Positions 52,484 through 59,988 of a stretch of DNA of 64,000 bases are shown one piece after another. Every line of letters starts with the position of its first letter. Position 1 is the stretch's first letter. The notes beneath the pieces are model-generated. The model was not told where the DNA came from. It did not search any database and saw nothing but the letters and a program-made list of their open reading frames with translations. Source of the stretch: JACKEQ01 sp041389565 (GTDB taxonomy: Bacteria > Myxococcota_A > UBA796 > GCA-2862545); the NCBI GenBank assembly GCA_041389565.1, contig JAWKRP010000024.1:1-64000 (forward strand), read 5' to 3'. The translations under genes were made by a program, and so were the position numbers.

Positions 52484-53050
52484 CGTGCCTCCACGGCCCG
52501 GCGGACCTCGGCGCCGAGAGCCTCGAGACCCTCGGTCCACAGGGAGTAGTGGTCGCCGGGCACGACCACCGAGCGCGGCCAGGCGTCCGGACCGACGAGC
52601 CCCCGCTCGGCCCGGATCACCCGCGGTCGACGGCGTGCTGGCGGACGGCGTGGGCCAGGCCGTGCCGGAACGCGTCGTAGCGCGCATGGATGGCGTCCTC
52701 GGGGGTGTCGGCCGGCAGGAACCCGGCGTCGATCGCGTGCTCGAGGACGTGCCGGAGCGCCCGCCGGAGGCCGAGCGCGTGGACCCGGTCGCGAGACAGG
52801 CCCCCACTGGACGCGCGGAGCGCGATCGACCCCGCGAACAGCCAGGCCAGATCGAGCCCTTCGGGCAGGCGGGGATCGTCGGGAGTGGCGTCGACGACGA
52901 CCGCATCGAGCACCCCGGGACCCCCGGCCAGCCCTCCCGCCACGCGCCCGCCGAGCGACCAGCCCACGACGACCGCGGGGCGGTCTGCGAGGTGGGCTCG
53001 AAGCGCGGCCAGCGCCGGAGGGGGGAGTCCCCCCGCCGGGAGGTCGCCCG
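52474..53050 (-). pseudogene. Alpha/beta hydrolase remnant
   Basis: The frame holds a hydrolase core (ADRPAVVVGWSLGGRVAGG, nucleophile in GWSLGG) but starts without the N-terminal strands. At about 52617 it meets a stop and continues in the next frame as VIRAERGLVGPDAW and VVVPGDHYSLWTEGLEALG, which supplies the catalytic histidine, before ending at 52474. It therefore has a missing N-terminus and one frameshift. The 5' boundary near 53050 is approximate, where it joins an SDR fragment. Confidence 0.7.
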
Positions 53051-53101
53051 TGCGAGGGCGAGGCCGATGCCGCGGGATGCGCCCGTGATCAGGACGTCCA
53101 C
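53040..53101 (-). pseudogene. Short-chain dehydrogenase N-terminal fragment
   Basis: GTG at 53101 opens with VDVLITGASRGIGLALARA, the NAD(P)-binding TGxxxGxG motif of an SDR. After about 20 residues the homology stops and hydrolase sequence begins in a different frame. The start overlaps the stop of the hydratase remnant by 13 bases, as in a coupled operon, so most of an SDR gene and the beginning of the hydrolase gene appear to have been deleted. Confidence 0.65.
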
Positions 53102-53640
53102 GGGTCGTCCAGCCACGGCGCGAGGCCGTCCCGCCAGCGGGCCATGCGGGTCTGGGCTTCGGGGCCCGTCCAGGCCGCGTGGAATGCGTCGGTCGCCCGG
53201 GAGGCCCAGCCGGCGGGGAGCTCGGCGGAGAGGGCCCGGTAGCGCGCCACGGCGTCGGGACCGAGGCGTCCGATGGCGGCGGACAGCCGGTCGAGCGCGG
53301 CATCCGGCGAGTCGGTCACCTCGTCGACGAGGCCGAGCCGTTCGGCGGTCCAGGCATCGAGGCTGGGGCCTCCGAGGGCGAGGCGGCGCACGGCAGCGCT
53401 GCCGATCCGGCGGCCGATGTAGGGGTGCACGATCCCGGGGACGAGGCCCATCAGATGAGGCGGGCGAAGGCTTCGGCGGCGCTCCGGGGGTCTTCGACGG
53501 GCTGGAGCGTCATGCCCTGGCAGAACACGGCGGGCGACCCGCGCAGCACGAGGGGAGACCGGGTGGCGGCGCGGACGCGCGCCTCCAGCTGGTCGACGAG
53601 ATCACGGGAGAGCTCGGACGGGAGCACGAGCGGCCCGGGT
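53089..53640 (-). pseudogene. Enoyl-CoA hydratase/isomerase remnant with internal deletion
   Basis: Two fragments. The upstream one (to the stop at 53451) reads LVLPSELSRDLVDQL and SPLVLRGSPAVFCQGMTLQPVED, the N-terminal substrate loop of a crotonase. The downstream one (ATG 53451 to 53089) reads MGLVPGIVHPYIGRRIGS, the C-terminal half. The middle, including the GGG oxyanion motif, is gone and the two pieces meet at TGATG. The family resemblance is to the hydratases of polyketide pathways, but this is tentative. The 5' limit at 53640 is approximate. No clear coding feature is seen between 53641 and 53794. Confidence 0.7.
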
Positions 53641-53794
53641 GGGTGCTCCTGGGGGTGGGTCCGGTCATGCGCCCTCGTGGATGGCGGGCTTCTACCGCGC
53701 CTGCCGGGAGGGACCGGCCCAGATTCGGGCCGATTTCGGCCCAGCGGGTGCGGGCACGGGAGTCCGGCGCCGGGCGTCGCCTACGACCGTCGCG

Positions 53795-54637
53795 TCAACG
53801 GCAGGGTCCGAGGAGGGTCTCCGTTCGAGAGACGGGCTTCCCGGCCTCGTGAAACGTGGAGTCGATCCTCCGCCCACGAGGCTCTTCGACGATGGTGGCG
53901 TGGTGGCGCGTGTCCTCGGCTCCGTCGGCATCCGTCGTCCGCCAGTCGTGGGAGGCGAGCCGACCCGTGGTGTCGTAGGTGAGCACGCGACGCGACGTGC
54001 TCAGGAGCACGTCGTTGCGGGAGGACTCGACGACGACCTCGACGAGGCGGTCCTCCTCGTAGGTCAGGCGCGTGATCTCGCGAACCCCGCGACGGGTCCA
54101 GTCGAACGCCGTCGCCCTGCCTCGCGTGTCGTAGGTCGCCTGCAGCGTGAGGTCGGTGCATCCACGGCGTTCGTGGCATTCGCGTACCGCTACGGTCGCC
54201 TGCCCCACCCCTCCGCCGATCCCGATCGTGGCGGGCCAGGACGTGAGCAGGTGCAGGACGTGGAGGGTGCTCTGGTCTTCGGTCGCGAACCACGGCGTCG
54301 TGTCGACGCGCTCGTCCCTGTCCCACGCGAAGGTGTAGGTCATCTCGAAGCCCGGAGCACGGTCTTCGATCGCCTGGATACGCCCTTGTTCCCTGGTGAT
54401 GGCGAAGCGTTGCTCTCCGCCGCCGGCCTTGGGGGATGCCCATCCGAGCGGCTTGCCCGACACCTCCCACAAGACCTCGCCGCTGAGGTCTTTGGATTCC
54501 CACCGCACGAGATGCCCGTGATCGAAGTGCAGCGACTGAGACGCGGACCTCGAGCGATCGGAGGCTGGAACATCGACGGTGACGGAATCGGCAGGACAGG
54601 TAGACGCCATCGCCAGTCCGGCGAGGAAGGACAGCAT
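53795..54637 (-). CDS. Secreted YD/RHS-repeat-like protein of unknown function
   Basis: A 280-residue exported protein. The start at 54637 (MLSFLAGLAMAST) gives a short signal peptide. The body has repeated strands of the YD/RHS kind: LTYDTTGRLASHDWRTTDADG, LTYEEDRLVEVVVES, DTRGRATAFDW. Four cysteines are present. It resembles the extracytoplasmic C-terminal part of the transmembrane kinase at 9002-12139. It could be a short RHS-like surface protein, although the polymorphic toxin core of true Rhs proteins is absent. GC at third positions is lower than in most of the window. Confidence 0.6.
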   Translation of the reverse strand: MLSFLAGLAMASTCPADSVTVDVPASDRSRSASQSLHFDHGHLVRWESKDLSGEVLWEVSGKPLGWASPKAGGGEQRFAITREQGRIQAIEDRAPGFEMTYTFAWDRDERVDTTPWFATEDQSTLHVLHLLTSWPATIGIGGGVGQATVAVRECHERRGCTDLTLQATYDTRGRATAFDWTRRGVREITRLTYEEDRLVEVVVESSRNDVLLSTSRRVLTYDTTGRLASHDWRTTDADGAEDTRHHATIVEEPRGRRIDSTFHEAGKPVSRTETLLGPCR

Positions 54638-54801
54638 GCAAGGACTCCTGGCGACATCGTACCCGCCGGGGTCGCCAGACACCGCAAAGGCGTGCCACCT
54701 TCCCATCGGCGGAGGCATCGACCCCTCCGGTCCGCACAATCTGTCGAAAGGCTACGCTTCCAGCGGGACTGATGGGGACAGCCAGGGGGACAAACGCAGA
54801 A

Positions 54802-54827
54802 ACGCCCCGATCCGAAGATCGAGGCGT
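54802..54827 (-). terminator. Intrinsic terminator of the tRNA-Pro remnant (left copy)
   Basis: On the minus strand ACGCCTCGATC-TTCG-GATCGGGGCGT folds into an 11-bp stem (one G-T pair) with a UUCG tetraloop and is followed by TTTCTGCGTTTG. It lies 36 bases after the CCA of the tRNA remnant. Confidence 0.75.
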
Positions 54828-54862
54828 CTTGCGAAAACCCACTCGGGAGGCGGGCTCTGATG

Positions 54863-54908
54863 TGGTCGGGGTAGCTGGATTCGAACCAGCGACTTCCTGC
54901 TCCCGAAG
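54863..54908 (-). pseudogene. tRNA-Pro(CGG) 3' half (left copy)
   Basis: The 46 bases give the anticodon loop TTCGGGA (anticodon CGG), the 3' side of the anticodon stem (GCAGG), variable loop AAGTC, T arm GCTGG-TTCGAAT-CCAGC, acceptor strand TACCCCG, discriminator A and encoded CCA. Upstream there is no D arm or 5' acceptor strand, so it is not a working tRNA. Confidence 0.85.
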
Positions 54909-55010
54909 CTCACCTAGGCTACGCTGATACCGGTACAATCAGGGCTTTCGAGGAAGGCGTTGTCACGCAGAGGAAGGATTTGGAACCCCTTCCGCGGGAC
55001 AGATTCGGGG

Positions 55011-56213
55011 TCACTCCAGGTGATAGGAAGAGAGCATGGGTACGGTCTCCCAGTGCGCACTCAGCACCGCGGCCAGATCGTCCGGCATGCAGTCGAGTTG
55101 CCGGAACGTCGCAGCCAAGGCGGTCAACGTCTCCCGAACGAGCTCCTCCACGCGGCCACCCTCGAGCCCTGCGTGCTCCCCAACCCACTTGAGGTGATCG
55201 AGACGGACCTCGTTCATGTGCTTCGCGTGCCCAATTCGAAGGGCCAGTCGGTGTTCGATTGAGGGGTACGCGATCGTCGCCACCTGATCGTACAGCGGAC
55301 TCCAACTCGCCTGGACCCGGTCGAGATACACCAACGACCAGTTTTTCAGGTGGGCATCGGCATTTCCCGTCGCGACGACCACGGCGAGGCGACGGATGGT
55401 CTCCTCAGCCCCCGCCCGGCCGAGGATCTGCCCCGAGAGGTCGACGAGTCCCGCGGCGTCGATGGCATCGTACTTTCGACCAGGCCGCACACTCAGGACC
55501 TGAGCGAAGTCCTCTTGGTGGACCCTCCCACCGGGGACTCGGTCGTAGCGTCGCACGAGGAAACCCGTCGGCGTCTCAGGGAGAGCTCCGAGATCCGGCA
55601 GGACACCCACGTCCACGACCCGTGTCTCGGGTACGTCGAAACCTGACGCCCGACACCAGGACATGATCGCGTGTTCGTTCTCCGCGAGCCTCGGAAACGC
55701 TGGCGAACCGATCTTGAGGATCCACTGGTCCCTCGAGTCATCTAGGACCCCGAGGGTCAACCGAGCGGGGTCTCCGGACATCGAGAACTTCAGCTGAACC
55801 CCGCCGAGCGAGAAGCGGGTGGTGGCCAGGACGTCAGCCGGGTGCTCGTCCACCACGCGACTCTCGTCGGTTGGCTCGTCCCCATCGTCGGCGACTTGGA
55901 CCGCCCCGGGAAGGTCGGCTCCGAGGGCCTGGAGCAGCGCAAAGCTATCGTCCGGATCGATCCCGAGGGCACGCGCGAACCGCCCCCGAAGTGCGCCTCC
56001 GTGCTCTGGAAGCAGGTTCTCGAACCAGGGGTGCATGCCTCGAACGCGCCGGGTCGTCTTGTGAAGCCGGTCCTCGAAGTACTGTCCGAGCACCGATCGG
56101 TCCGGAGCATCGAGATAGCGCTGGAGAAACGAGAAGTTCGTGTGGGTCTCGTCGCCCCAGAGGTGCCCCACAGCCTCCGCATGGAGCCCGACGGTCAGCG
56201 CACGCCCTTTCAT
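55011..56213 (-). CDS. HipA-family Ser/Thr kinase
   Basis: A 400-residue HipA-like kinase. The N-terminal domain (VGHLWGDETHTNFSFLQRY) matches the HipA N1 region. The kinase has the glycine-rich loop SLGGVQLKFS (near 135), ILKIGSP, NEHAIMSWC, FLVRRYDRV and the catalytic GNADAHLKN at about 282-290, then LYDQV. Classical HipA phosphorylates glutamyl-tRNA synthetase and is held by the HTH antitoxin HipB. No HipB-like gene is seen here. Instead ATG 56213 overlaps the stop of a DUF262 gene (ATGA), so that protein is the probable partner. Could be a toxin-antitoxin or anti-phage effector. Confidence 0.9.
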   Translation of the reverse strand: MKGRALTVGLHAEAVGHLWGDETHTNFSFLQRYLDAPDRSVLGQYFEDRLHKTTRRVRGMHPWFENLLPEHGGALRGRFARALGIDPDDSFALLQALGADLPGAVQVADDGDEPTDESRVVDEHPADVLATTRFSLGGVQLKFSMSGDPARLTLGVLDDSRDQWILKIGSPAFPRLAENEHAIMSWCRASGFDVPETRVVDVGVLPDLGALPETPTGFLVRRYDRVPGGRVHQEDFAQVLSVRPGRKYDAIDAAGLVDLSGQILGRAGAEETIRRLAVVVATGNADAHLKNWSLVYLDRVQASWSPLYDQVATIAYPSIEHRLALRIGHAKHMNEVRLDHLKWVGEHAGLEGGRVEELVRETLTALAATFRQLDCMPDDLAAVLSAHWETVPMLSSYHLE

Positions 56214-57859
56214 GCGAGTGCCACCGACAACGGCGCGCGGTCCGCGTGCTCCGGCTCTGCCATGGCGGCGTGAAGTGCATCGAGCACATCGAGCAGCGCT
56301 CGCGTGCGTACCTCGACTAGCCGCTCCATGTCTCCGTCCAGGAGCGCTTGCGCCGCTTCGGGGGGAACCAGATGGGAATGAAGCGCCGGATGCTCCAGGT
56401 CCTCCTGAGCCCAGGCAACGAGACTGTCCCGAAGGCGCGCCGGGGACACGCCCGGAGTCAGGAAGCGAGCGGCGGGCAGATTGTCTTGAAGACCGCGAAG
56501 GTGGGAGAACGCATCGGATCCGTGGAGCTGGAGCCAGTCGAACACCTCACCAGGCACCTCGACCTCCTCGCCGAGAACGAGCTGCGACGGGCCGGAGTAC
56601 GGCGGCCACGGGTTTCGGGTGGAGAGGGCCAACACAGCAAGCCGGGCTGCGCCGTTCCGGGCGTCGAACTCTGCAGGCAGCTGGTAGGAAGGCTGCTTCG
56701 AGACCTGTGCCAGAAGCGCTTGGACCGACTCGTCCTCGTCCGAACCGACGGCCACGACCGCACGACGGAACGTCTTCGCGTCAGAAGCCAGGCCGTCCGA
56801 GAAGAAGCCGCGCCACAGCCACCGGCGAAGCAACCGCAAGTTGCGAGCCGAGGGCTGGGGATGCCGGGCAAAGAAGCGGGCCAGTGTGACGACCGGTGTG
56901 GGCACGAATGGCAAGAGTCGAGTGTGGGGCACGCCACACTCTCGAATGAACCGAAGTGCTCTCCCGAGTGCGGACTCTGCATCCGCCATCCACTTTCGGG
57001 CATCGGCGACCTCGGGATGACTCTCGATGTGGGTCACATCGTCACTCACGAGCGCCTTGGCTGCCTTCGCCACCACGTTCGCCTCCAGCGGTCCGAACGC
57101 GGCAGAGAGCCGCTCCGCGATCGCCTCCGGACGACTGGCCGTGTCCAGGTTGGGTGGAGCGAGCGCGGCGAACACCTCATGAAGGTCCATGCGGCGGCCG
57201 GCGCGATTGGTGCGGAGAAAGATCTGCCGTGCCACATCGACGTCGTCTGTCTCGACCACGTACACGGGGACACGGTAGTTCCGGATGCGAGTGGCCACAT
57301 CGCTCGCGCGCTCGATCAAGCTCCGCTCACCCGTCTCTTCGACGAAGTCGAACAGCCAGCTCTGGAAGTCGGCCGGGTTGTGGCACCTGGCGATGGGAAT
57401 GCAGTAGGGCGTGCGCCGTCGAAGCCGATGCGGCCGGAAGAACTCCGGCTGCCCATCCTCCGCCTTGAGATCGTAGTAGACGACGAACGGGTCGTCCGGG
57501 TCGTGAGGGTCGGGGTGATTGAGGCCCGCAACGAGACTTGTCAGCCTCTGCTGTCCATCGACGACCCACCACGCATCATCAGTTGCACTCGCCGGGACCT
57601 CGACAGGCCCGAACGACACCGGCTCATTGGGCGCCTGGCGCTTCCACATCAGGAGGGTGCCGATCGGAAAACCACGGTGGATGCTGTCGAAGAGCTTCTG
57701 CACGTCGGTGTCCCGCCACTTCAGGCCTCTCTGGAATCGTGGCACCCGAATCCGACCCTGCATCGCTCGCGCGACCAGGTCGTCGACGTGGAAGGAATCG
57801 GCTCTGATCTGGGGTCTGTCCACCTGAACGCTCCCCTTCCAGCCTAATGCTCTCCACAT
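56210..57859 (-). CDS. DUF262 (ParB/GmrS-like) protein, 549 residues, no HNH domain seen
   Basis: The N-terminal third is a clear DUF262 domain: VPRFQRGLKW at 39-48, IHRGFPIGTLLMW at 60-72, VVDGQQRLTSL at 99-109 (the DGQQR nucleotide motif) and FLRTNRAGRRM. The remaining 300 residues are helical and not recognised; the DUF1524 HNH nuclease that usually follows DUF262 in GmrSD is not apparent. DUF262 proteins bind NTPs and are found in phage-defence and modified-DNA restriction systems. ATG 57859; upstream lie a 20-bp tandem repeat array and the right attachment repeat. Coupled to HipA through ATGA, so the two products probably work together. Confidence 0.88.
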   Translation of the reverse strand: MWRALGWKGSVQVDRPQIRADSFHVDDLVARAMQGRIRVPRFQRGLKWRDTDVQKLFDSIHRGFPIGTLLMWKRQAPNEPVSFGPVEVPASATDDAWWVVDGQQRLTSLVAGLNHPDPHDPDDPFVVYYDLKAEDGQPEFFRPHRLRRRTPYCIPIARCHNPADFQSWLFDFVEETGERSLIERASDVATRIRNYRVPVYVVETDDVDVARQIFLRTNRAGRRMDLHEVFAALAPPNLDTASRPEAIAERLSAAFGPLEANVVAKAAKALVSDDVTHIESHPEVADARKWMADAESALGRALRFIRECGVPHTRLLPFVPTPVVTLARFFARHPQPSARNLRLLRRWLWRGFFSDGLASDAKTFRRAVVAVGSDEDESVQALLAQVSKQPSYQLPAEFDARNGAARLAVLALSTRNPWPPYSGPSQLVLGEEVEVPGEVFDWLQLHGSDAFSHLRGLQDNLPAARFLTPGVSPARLRDSLVAWAQEDLEHPALHSHLVPPEAAQALLDGDMERLVEVRTRALLDVLDALHAAMAEPEHADRAPLSVALA

Positions 57860-57929
57860 GCCCCTGTCTTGCGTGCTGTGAAGTCGGCGAGTCGCCGGGG
57901 AGGGGTCGAAGACGGATCGTCACGGTAGC

Positions 57930-58030
57930 CATTGGTACATCCGCGACAACCATGGGTACTTCGCCGACAGCATGGGTACTTCGCTGACAGCATGGGTACT
58001 TCGCTGACAGCATGGGTACTTCGCCGACAG
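57930..58030. repeat. 20-bp tandem repeat array upstream of the DUF262 gene
   Basis: Four exact-length units CATGGGTACTTCGCYGACAG (57951-57970, 57971-57990, 57991-58010, 58011-58030) preceded by one degenerate unit (57930-57950) and followed by CATGCGG. Only the C/T position varies among the four. Twenty is not a multiple of three, and no gene runs through it, so it is not coding. Its place 70-170 bases before the start codon suggests repeated operator or iteron sites. Apart from it, 57860-58167 has no feature I can support. Confidence 0.85.
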
Positions 58031-58182
58031 CATGCGGCCCTTCAGCGATCCGTGCACACGCAGTGGCACCTCCCCAGACCGACGGGCCACCTCCAAGGAG
58101 GGACAGCGGCGGACCCCTCCAGCACGCCCCGAGAGCGTTCTGCGGGACAAAGTGCGGGACAGTTTGCGGGACAAACGCAGAA

Positions 58183-58208
58183 ACGCCCCGATCCGAAGAT
58201 CGAGGCGT
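58183..58208 (-). terminator. Intrinsic terminator of the tRNA-Pro remnant (right copy)
   Basis: Same 11-bp stem with UUCG loop and T-rich tail as in the left repeat. Confidence 0.75.
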
Positions 58209-58243
58209 CTTGCGAAAACCCACTCGGGAGGCGGGCTCTGATG

Positions 58244-58289
58244 TGGTCGGGGTAGCTGGATTCGAACCAGCGACTTCCTGCTCCCGAAG
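58244..58289 (-). pseudogene. tRNA-Pro(CGG) 3' half (right copy)
   Basis: Same 46 bases as the left copy. The minus-strand sequence before it (GCCCCGAGACCA) is not a tRNA 5' half, so this copy is also incomplete. Confidence 0.85.
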
Positions 58290-58429
58290 TGGTCTCGGGG
58301 CACGCCGATCCCCTTGAAATGCCGCTTATCGGGTGACCGGAGGTGCGGCAGCGTGCATCTGAAGGCACGCCGGTACGTCACTGTGAAGCAACGGGCGTGG
58401 CCGCTGGAGCTGGAGTGATGCTCTCGAGG

Positions 58430-58852
58430 TCACCGTCGTCCCCACGGAGTGCGCGCCGACACCGCAGCCAGCGCCTCGTTCGAGAGGCCCTCCTCGACCG
58501 CCGGAAACACCACGCGCTCTTCGAAGCGCACGTGCTCGACCAGCACCTCGGCGAATCGTGCGAGTTGCTCCGCGTCACCGGCCAACCCGCGCGCTCTGGC
58601 GTCAGAGAGCGCAGCATGGTCTGTCAAGATCCGGGCCGCGAGAACATGCATCCCCGCAGCCTGCATCGCTGGCACCAGCACCTCCTCCTCCGCCTCGAGG
58701 TGGGGCGCGAGCTCCTCCGTCCAGCCCGAGGCGGTCAATTCCTCGGCATGTTTGCCCTCGCCCGCCTCCAGGGCGAGCCGAATCTTCCGTGCGAGGAAGA
58801 GGGCGTGGTGGTGGTCCTCGGACAGGCCGCGCAGACGCGGATCCCGCTTCAC
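58430..58852 (-). CDS. Hemerythrin-like HHE domain protein
   Basis: A 140-residue four-helix protein with di-iron ligands: DHHHALFLARKI, HLEAEEEVLVPAM, LTDHAALSDA, VEHVRFEERVVFPAVEE. Hemerythrin domains bind O2, NO or iron. GTG at 58852 overlaps the stop of the ScdA-like gene (GTGA) and removes an implausible longer start. As a partner of ScdA it may sense or scavenge NO. The 140 bases between the right attachment repeat and its stop show no clear feature. Confidence 0.85.
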   Translation of the reverse strand: MKRDPRLRGLSEDHHHALFLARKIRLALEAGEGKHAEELTASGWTEELAPHLEAEEEVLVPAMQAAGMHVLAARILTDHAALSDARARGLAGDAEQLARFAEVLVEHVRFEERVVFPAVEEGLSNEALAAVSARTPWGRR

Positions 58853-59499
58853 TTGGACTCTCGGGCTCGCGGAAACAGGATGTGATCTTCGAGGTGCACG
58901 TGCACATGCAGGTCCTCGGTGAGTGCATCCAGCCCGGCCCACAATGCGTTCCACGTCGGACACGCCCCTGGCGGGCAACGGAAGTCGGAAGTGAGCTCAC
59001 GCAGGCGTTCGAGGAGAGCGCCGAGGCGGCGATGCTCGCTCTCCATCACCGACATCGGCATCGCCGCCATCGCGCCGCGGCCGCTGAGGATCAGGGGAAA
59101 CAGCACACGCTCCTCCTTCGGCATGTGCTGCCGCAGGTCGGCGACAATCTCGTCGAGGGTCGCCTGGACAGCTCGGAGTTGGAGGGCGTGGTCGGGGTGT
59201 GCACCGACCACCTTGTTCGCGAGGCCTTGCAGACGCGGAAGCTCGGTGTCGAGCGGTCGATGATGATGCTCCAGGATGTGCTCGATGAGGTCAGGGAGTG
59301 GAGCCTGCGCCCAGTTGGGCTCGGTCACGGTGGGGCTGGCGTCGACCTCGGCGAGCAACGCCTCGAGGTCGAGCCCTCGCGTGCTGCAGATCTCCGCCAG
59401 GTCGGCGCTGCCGCCCTCACAGCAGAACTCGATGCCGTATCGATGAAGCACGCGGGCGGCCCGAGGATCGCGGCTGACGAGTCGAGCAGGTGTGAGCAT
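58849..59499 (-). CDS. ScdA/YtfE (RIC) di-iron protein for iron-sulfur cluster repair
   Basis: A 216-residue protein with an N-terminal DUF542 domain (RYGIEFCCEGG) and a C-terminal hemerythrin-like di-iron domain (LIEHILEHHHRPLDTELPRL, HMPKEERVLFPLI, VMESEHRRLG, HVHLEDHILFPRA). RIC proteins repair iron-sulfur clusters damaged by nitric oxide and peroxide. ATG 59499 has an AGGAGG site. In an operon order of 90-residue protein, Rnk, RIC, hemerythrin, it suggests a nitrosative-stress response. Confidence 0.92.
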   Translation of the reverse strand: MLTPARLVSRDPRAARVLHRYGIEFCCEGGSADLAEICSTRGLDLEALLAEVDASPTVTEPNWAQAPLPDLIEHILEHHHRPLDTELPRLQGLANKVVGAHPDHALQLRAVQATLDEIVADLRQHMPKEERVLFPLILSGRGAMAAMPMSVMESEHRRLGALLERLRELTSDFRCPPGACPTWNALWAGLDALTEDLHVHVHLEDHILFPRARESK

Positions 59500-59524
59500 G
59501 AGAGCCTCCTCGTGGTTGGACGGG

Positions 59525-59953
59525 TCAGAGTGAGAAGTCGCCCGCTGCCTCTGGCTGCCAGTCGACGGAGACCACGCGAACCAGGCGCTTGGACCCATCT
59601 GGCATCGGCCATGCGATCTCGGCACCCGCACGCAGTCCGAGCAGCGCCGCCCCCACCGGAGCGAGGATGGACAAGCGGCCCTGCTGGAAGTCCGCCCCCC
59701 CTGGATAGACCAGCGTGACCGTGTGGCGCTTCTGAGTTCCGGCATCTTCGAGCACGACGTGCGAGTGCATGGTGACGACATCGCTGGGAATCTCGTGACT
59801 CTCGACCACGTCGGCCCGGTCGAGCTCGCGTCGCAGCAGATCTCCGACGACATGCCGTGGTGGGAGGGTGCCCAACAGACGCATCAGGCGCTCGTGGTCA
59901 CGTTCCGTGATCAGGATCTCGGGAAGCGTCTCGTCGAGAGTCGTGGCAGCCAC
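59525..59953 (-). CDS. rnk: Rnk/GreA-like protein
   Basis: A 142-residue protein ending in the GreA/GreB C-terminal fold: DVVTMHSHVVLED, HTVTLVYPGGADFQQGRLSILAPVGAALLGLRAG and the family end WQPEAAGDFSL. Rnk binds RNA polymerase at the secondary channel and is called regulator of nucleoside diphosphate kinase. GTG 59953 has a GGAG site six bases before it and gives the normal length; an ATG at 60028 would overlap the upstream gene. Its role in this stress operon is not obvious. Confidence 0.82.
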   Translation of the reverse strand: MAATTLDETLPEILITERDHERLMRLLGTLPPRHVVGDLLRRELDRADVVESHEIPSDVVTMHSHVVLEDAGTQKRHTVTLVYPGGADFQQGRLSILAPVGAALLGLRAGAEIAWPMPDGSKRLVRVVSVDWQPEAAGDFSL

Positions 59954-59988
59954 AAGGAACTCCGGTTCCAGAGGGTCAGGAGTAGAGC

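Larger units (their letters stand above)
54787..54908 (-). repeat. 122-bp direct repeat, left copy (attachment site)
   Basis: Identical over all 122 bases to 58168-58289. On the minus strand it starts in the anticodon loop at CTTCGGGAG, runs through the tRNA 3' half and CCA, then a short spacer and a stem-loop terminator. The flanking bases differ completely on both sides of each copy, so these are the exact repeat limits. Confidence 0.95.
54787..58289. mobile_element. Mini-island carrying a DUF262-HipA pair, bounded by tRNA-Pro-derived repeats
   Basis: A 3381-bp unit between two identical 122-bp direct repeats (54787-54908 and 58168-58289). Each repeat holds the 3' half of a tRNA-Pro(CGG) gene from the anticodon loop onward, plus the following terminator, which is a classic attachment-site footprint of a tyrosine recombinase. 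Inside are only the DUF262 and HipA-like genes, a 20-bp repeat array and a possible terminator. No integrase gene is present. Neither repeat is preceded by the 5' half of the tRNA, so the intact tRNA lies elsewhere and islands may be in tandem. Confidence 0.75.
58168..58289 (-). repeat. 122-bp direct repeat, right copy (attachment site)
   Basis: Identical to 54787-54908. On its plus-strand left side lie three spaced TGCGGGACA-like repeats (58141-58170) that read, with the repeat, like the charged tail of an integrase, a common relic beside tRNA attachment sites. Confidence 0.95.

Noticed and set aside
57930..58030. Possible mini-CRISPR array
   Set aside because: Units are directly adjacent with no spacers, and there are no cas genes.
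58240..58317. Peptide VAGFEPATSCSRSG on the plus strand, often listed as a protein
   Set aside because: It is the translation of the tRNA-Pro remnant and repeat, a well-known artefact; there is no gene.
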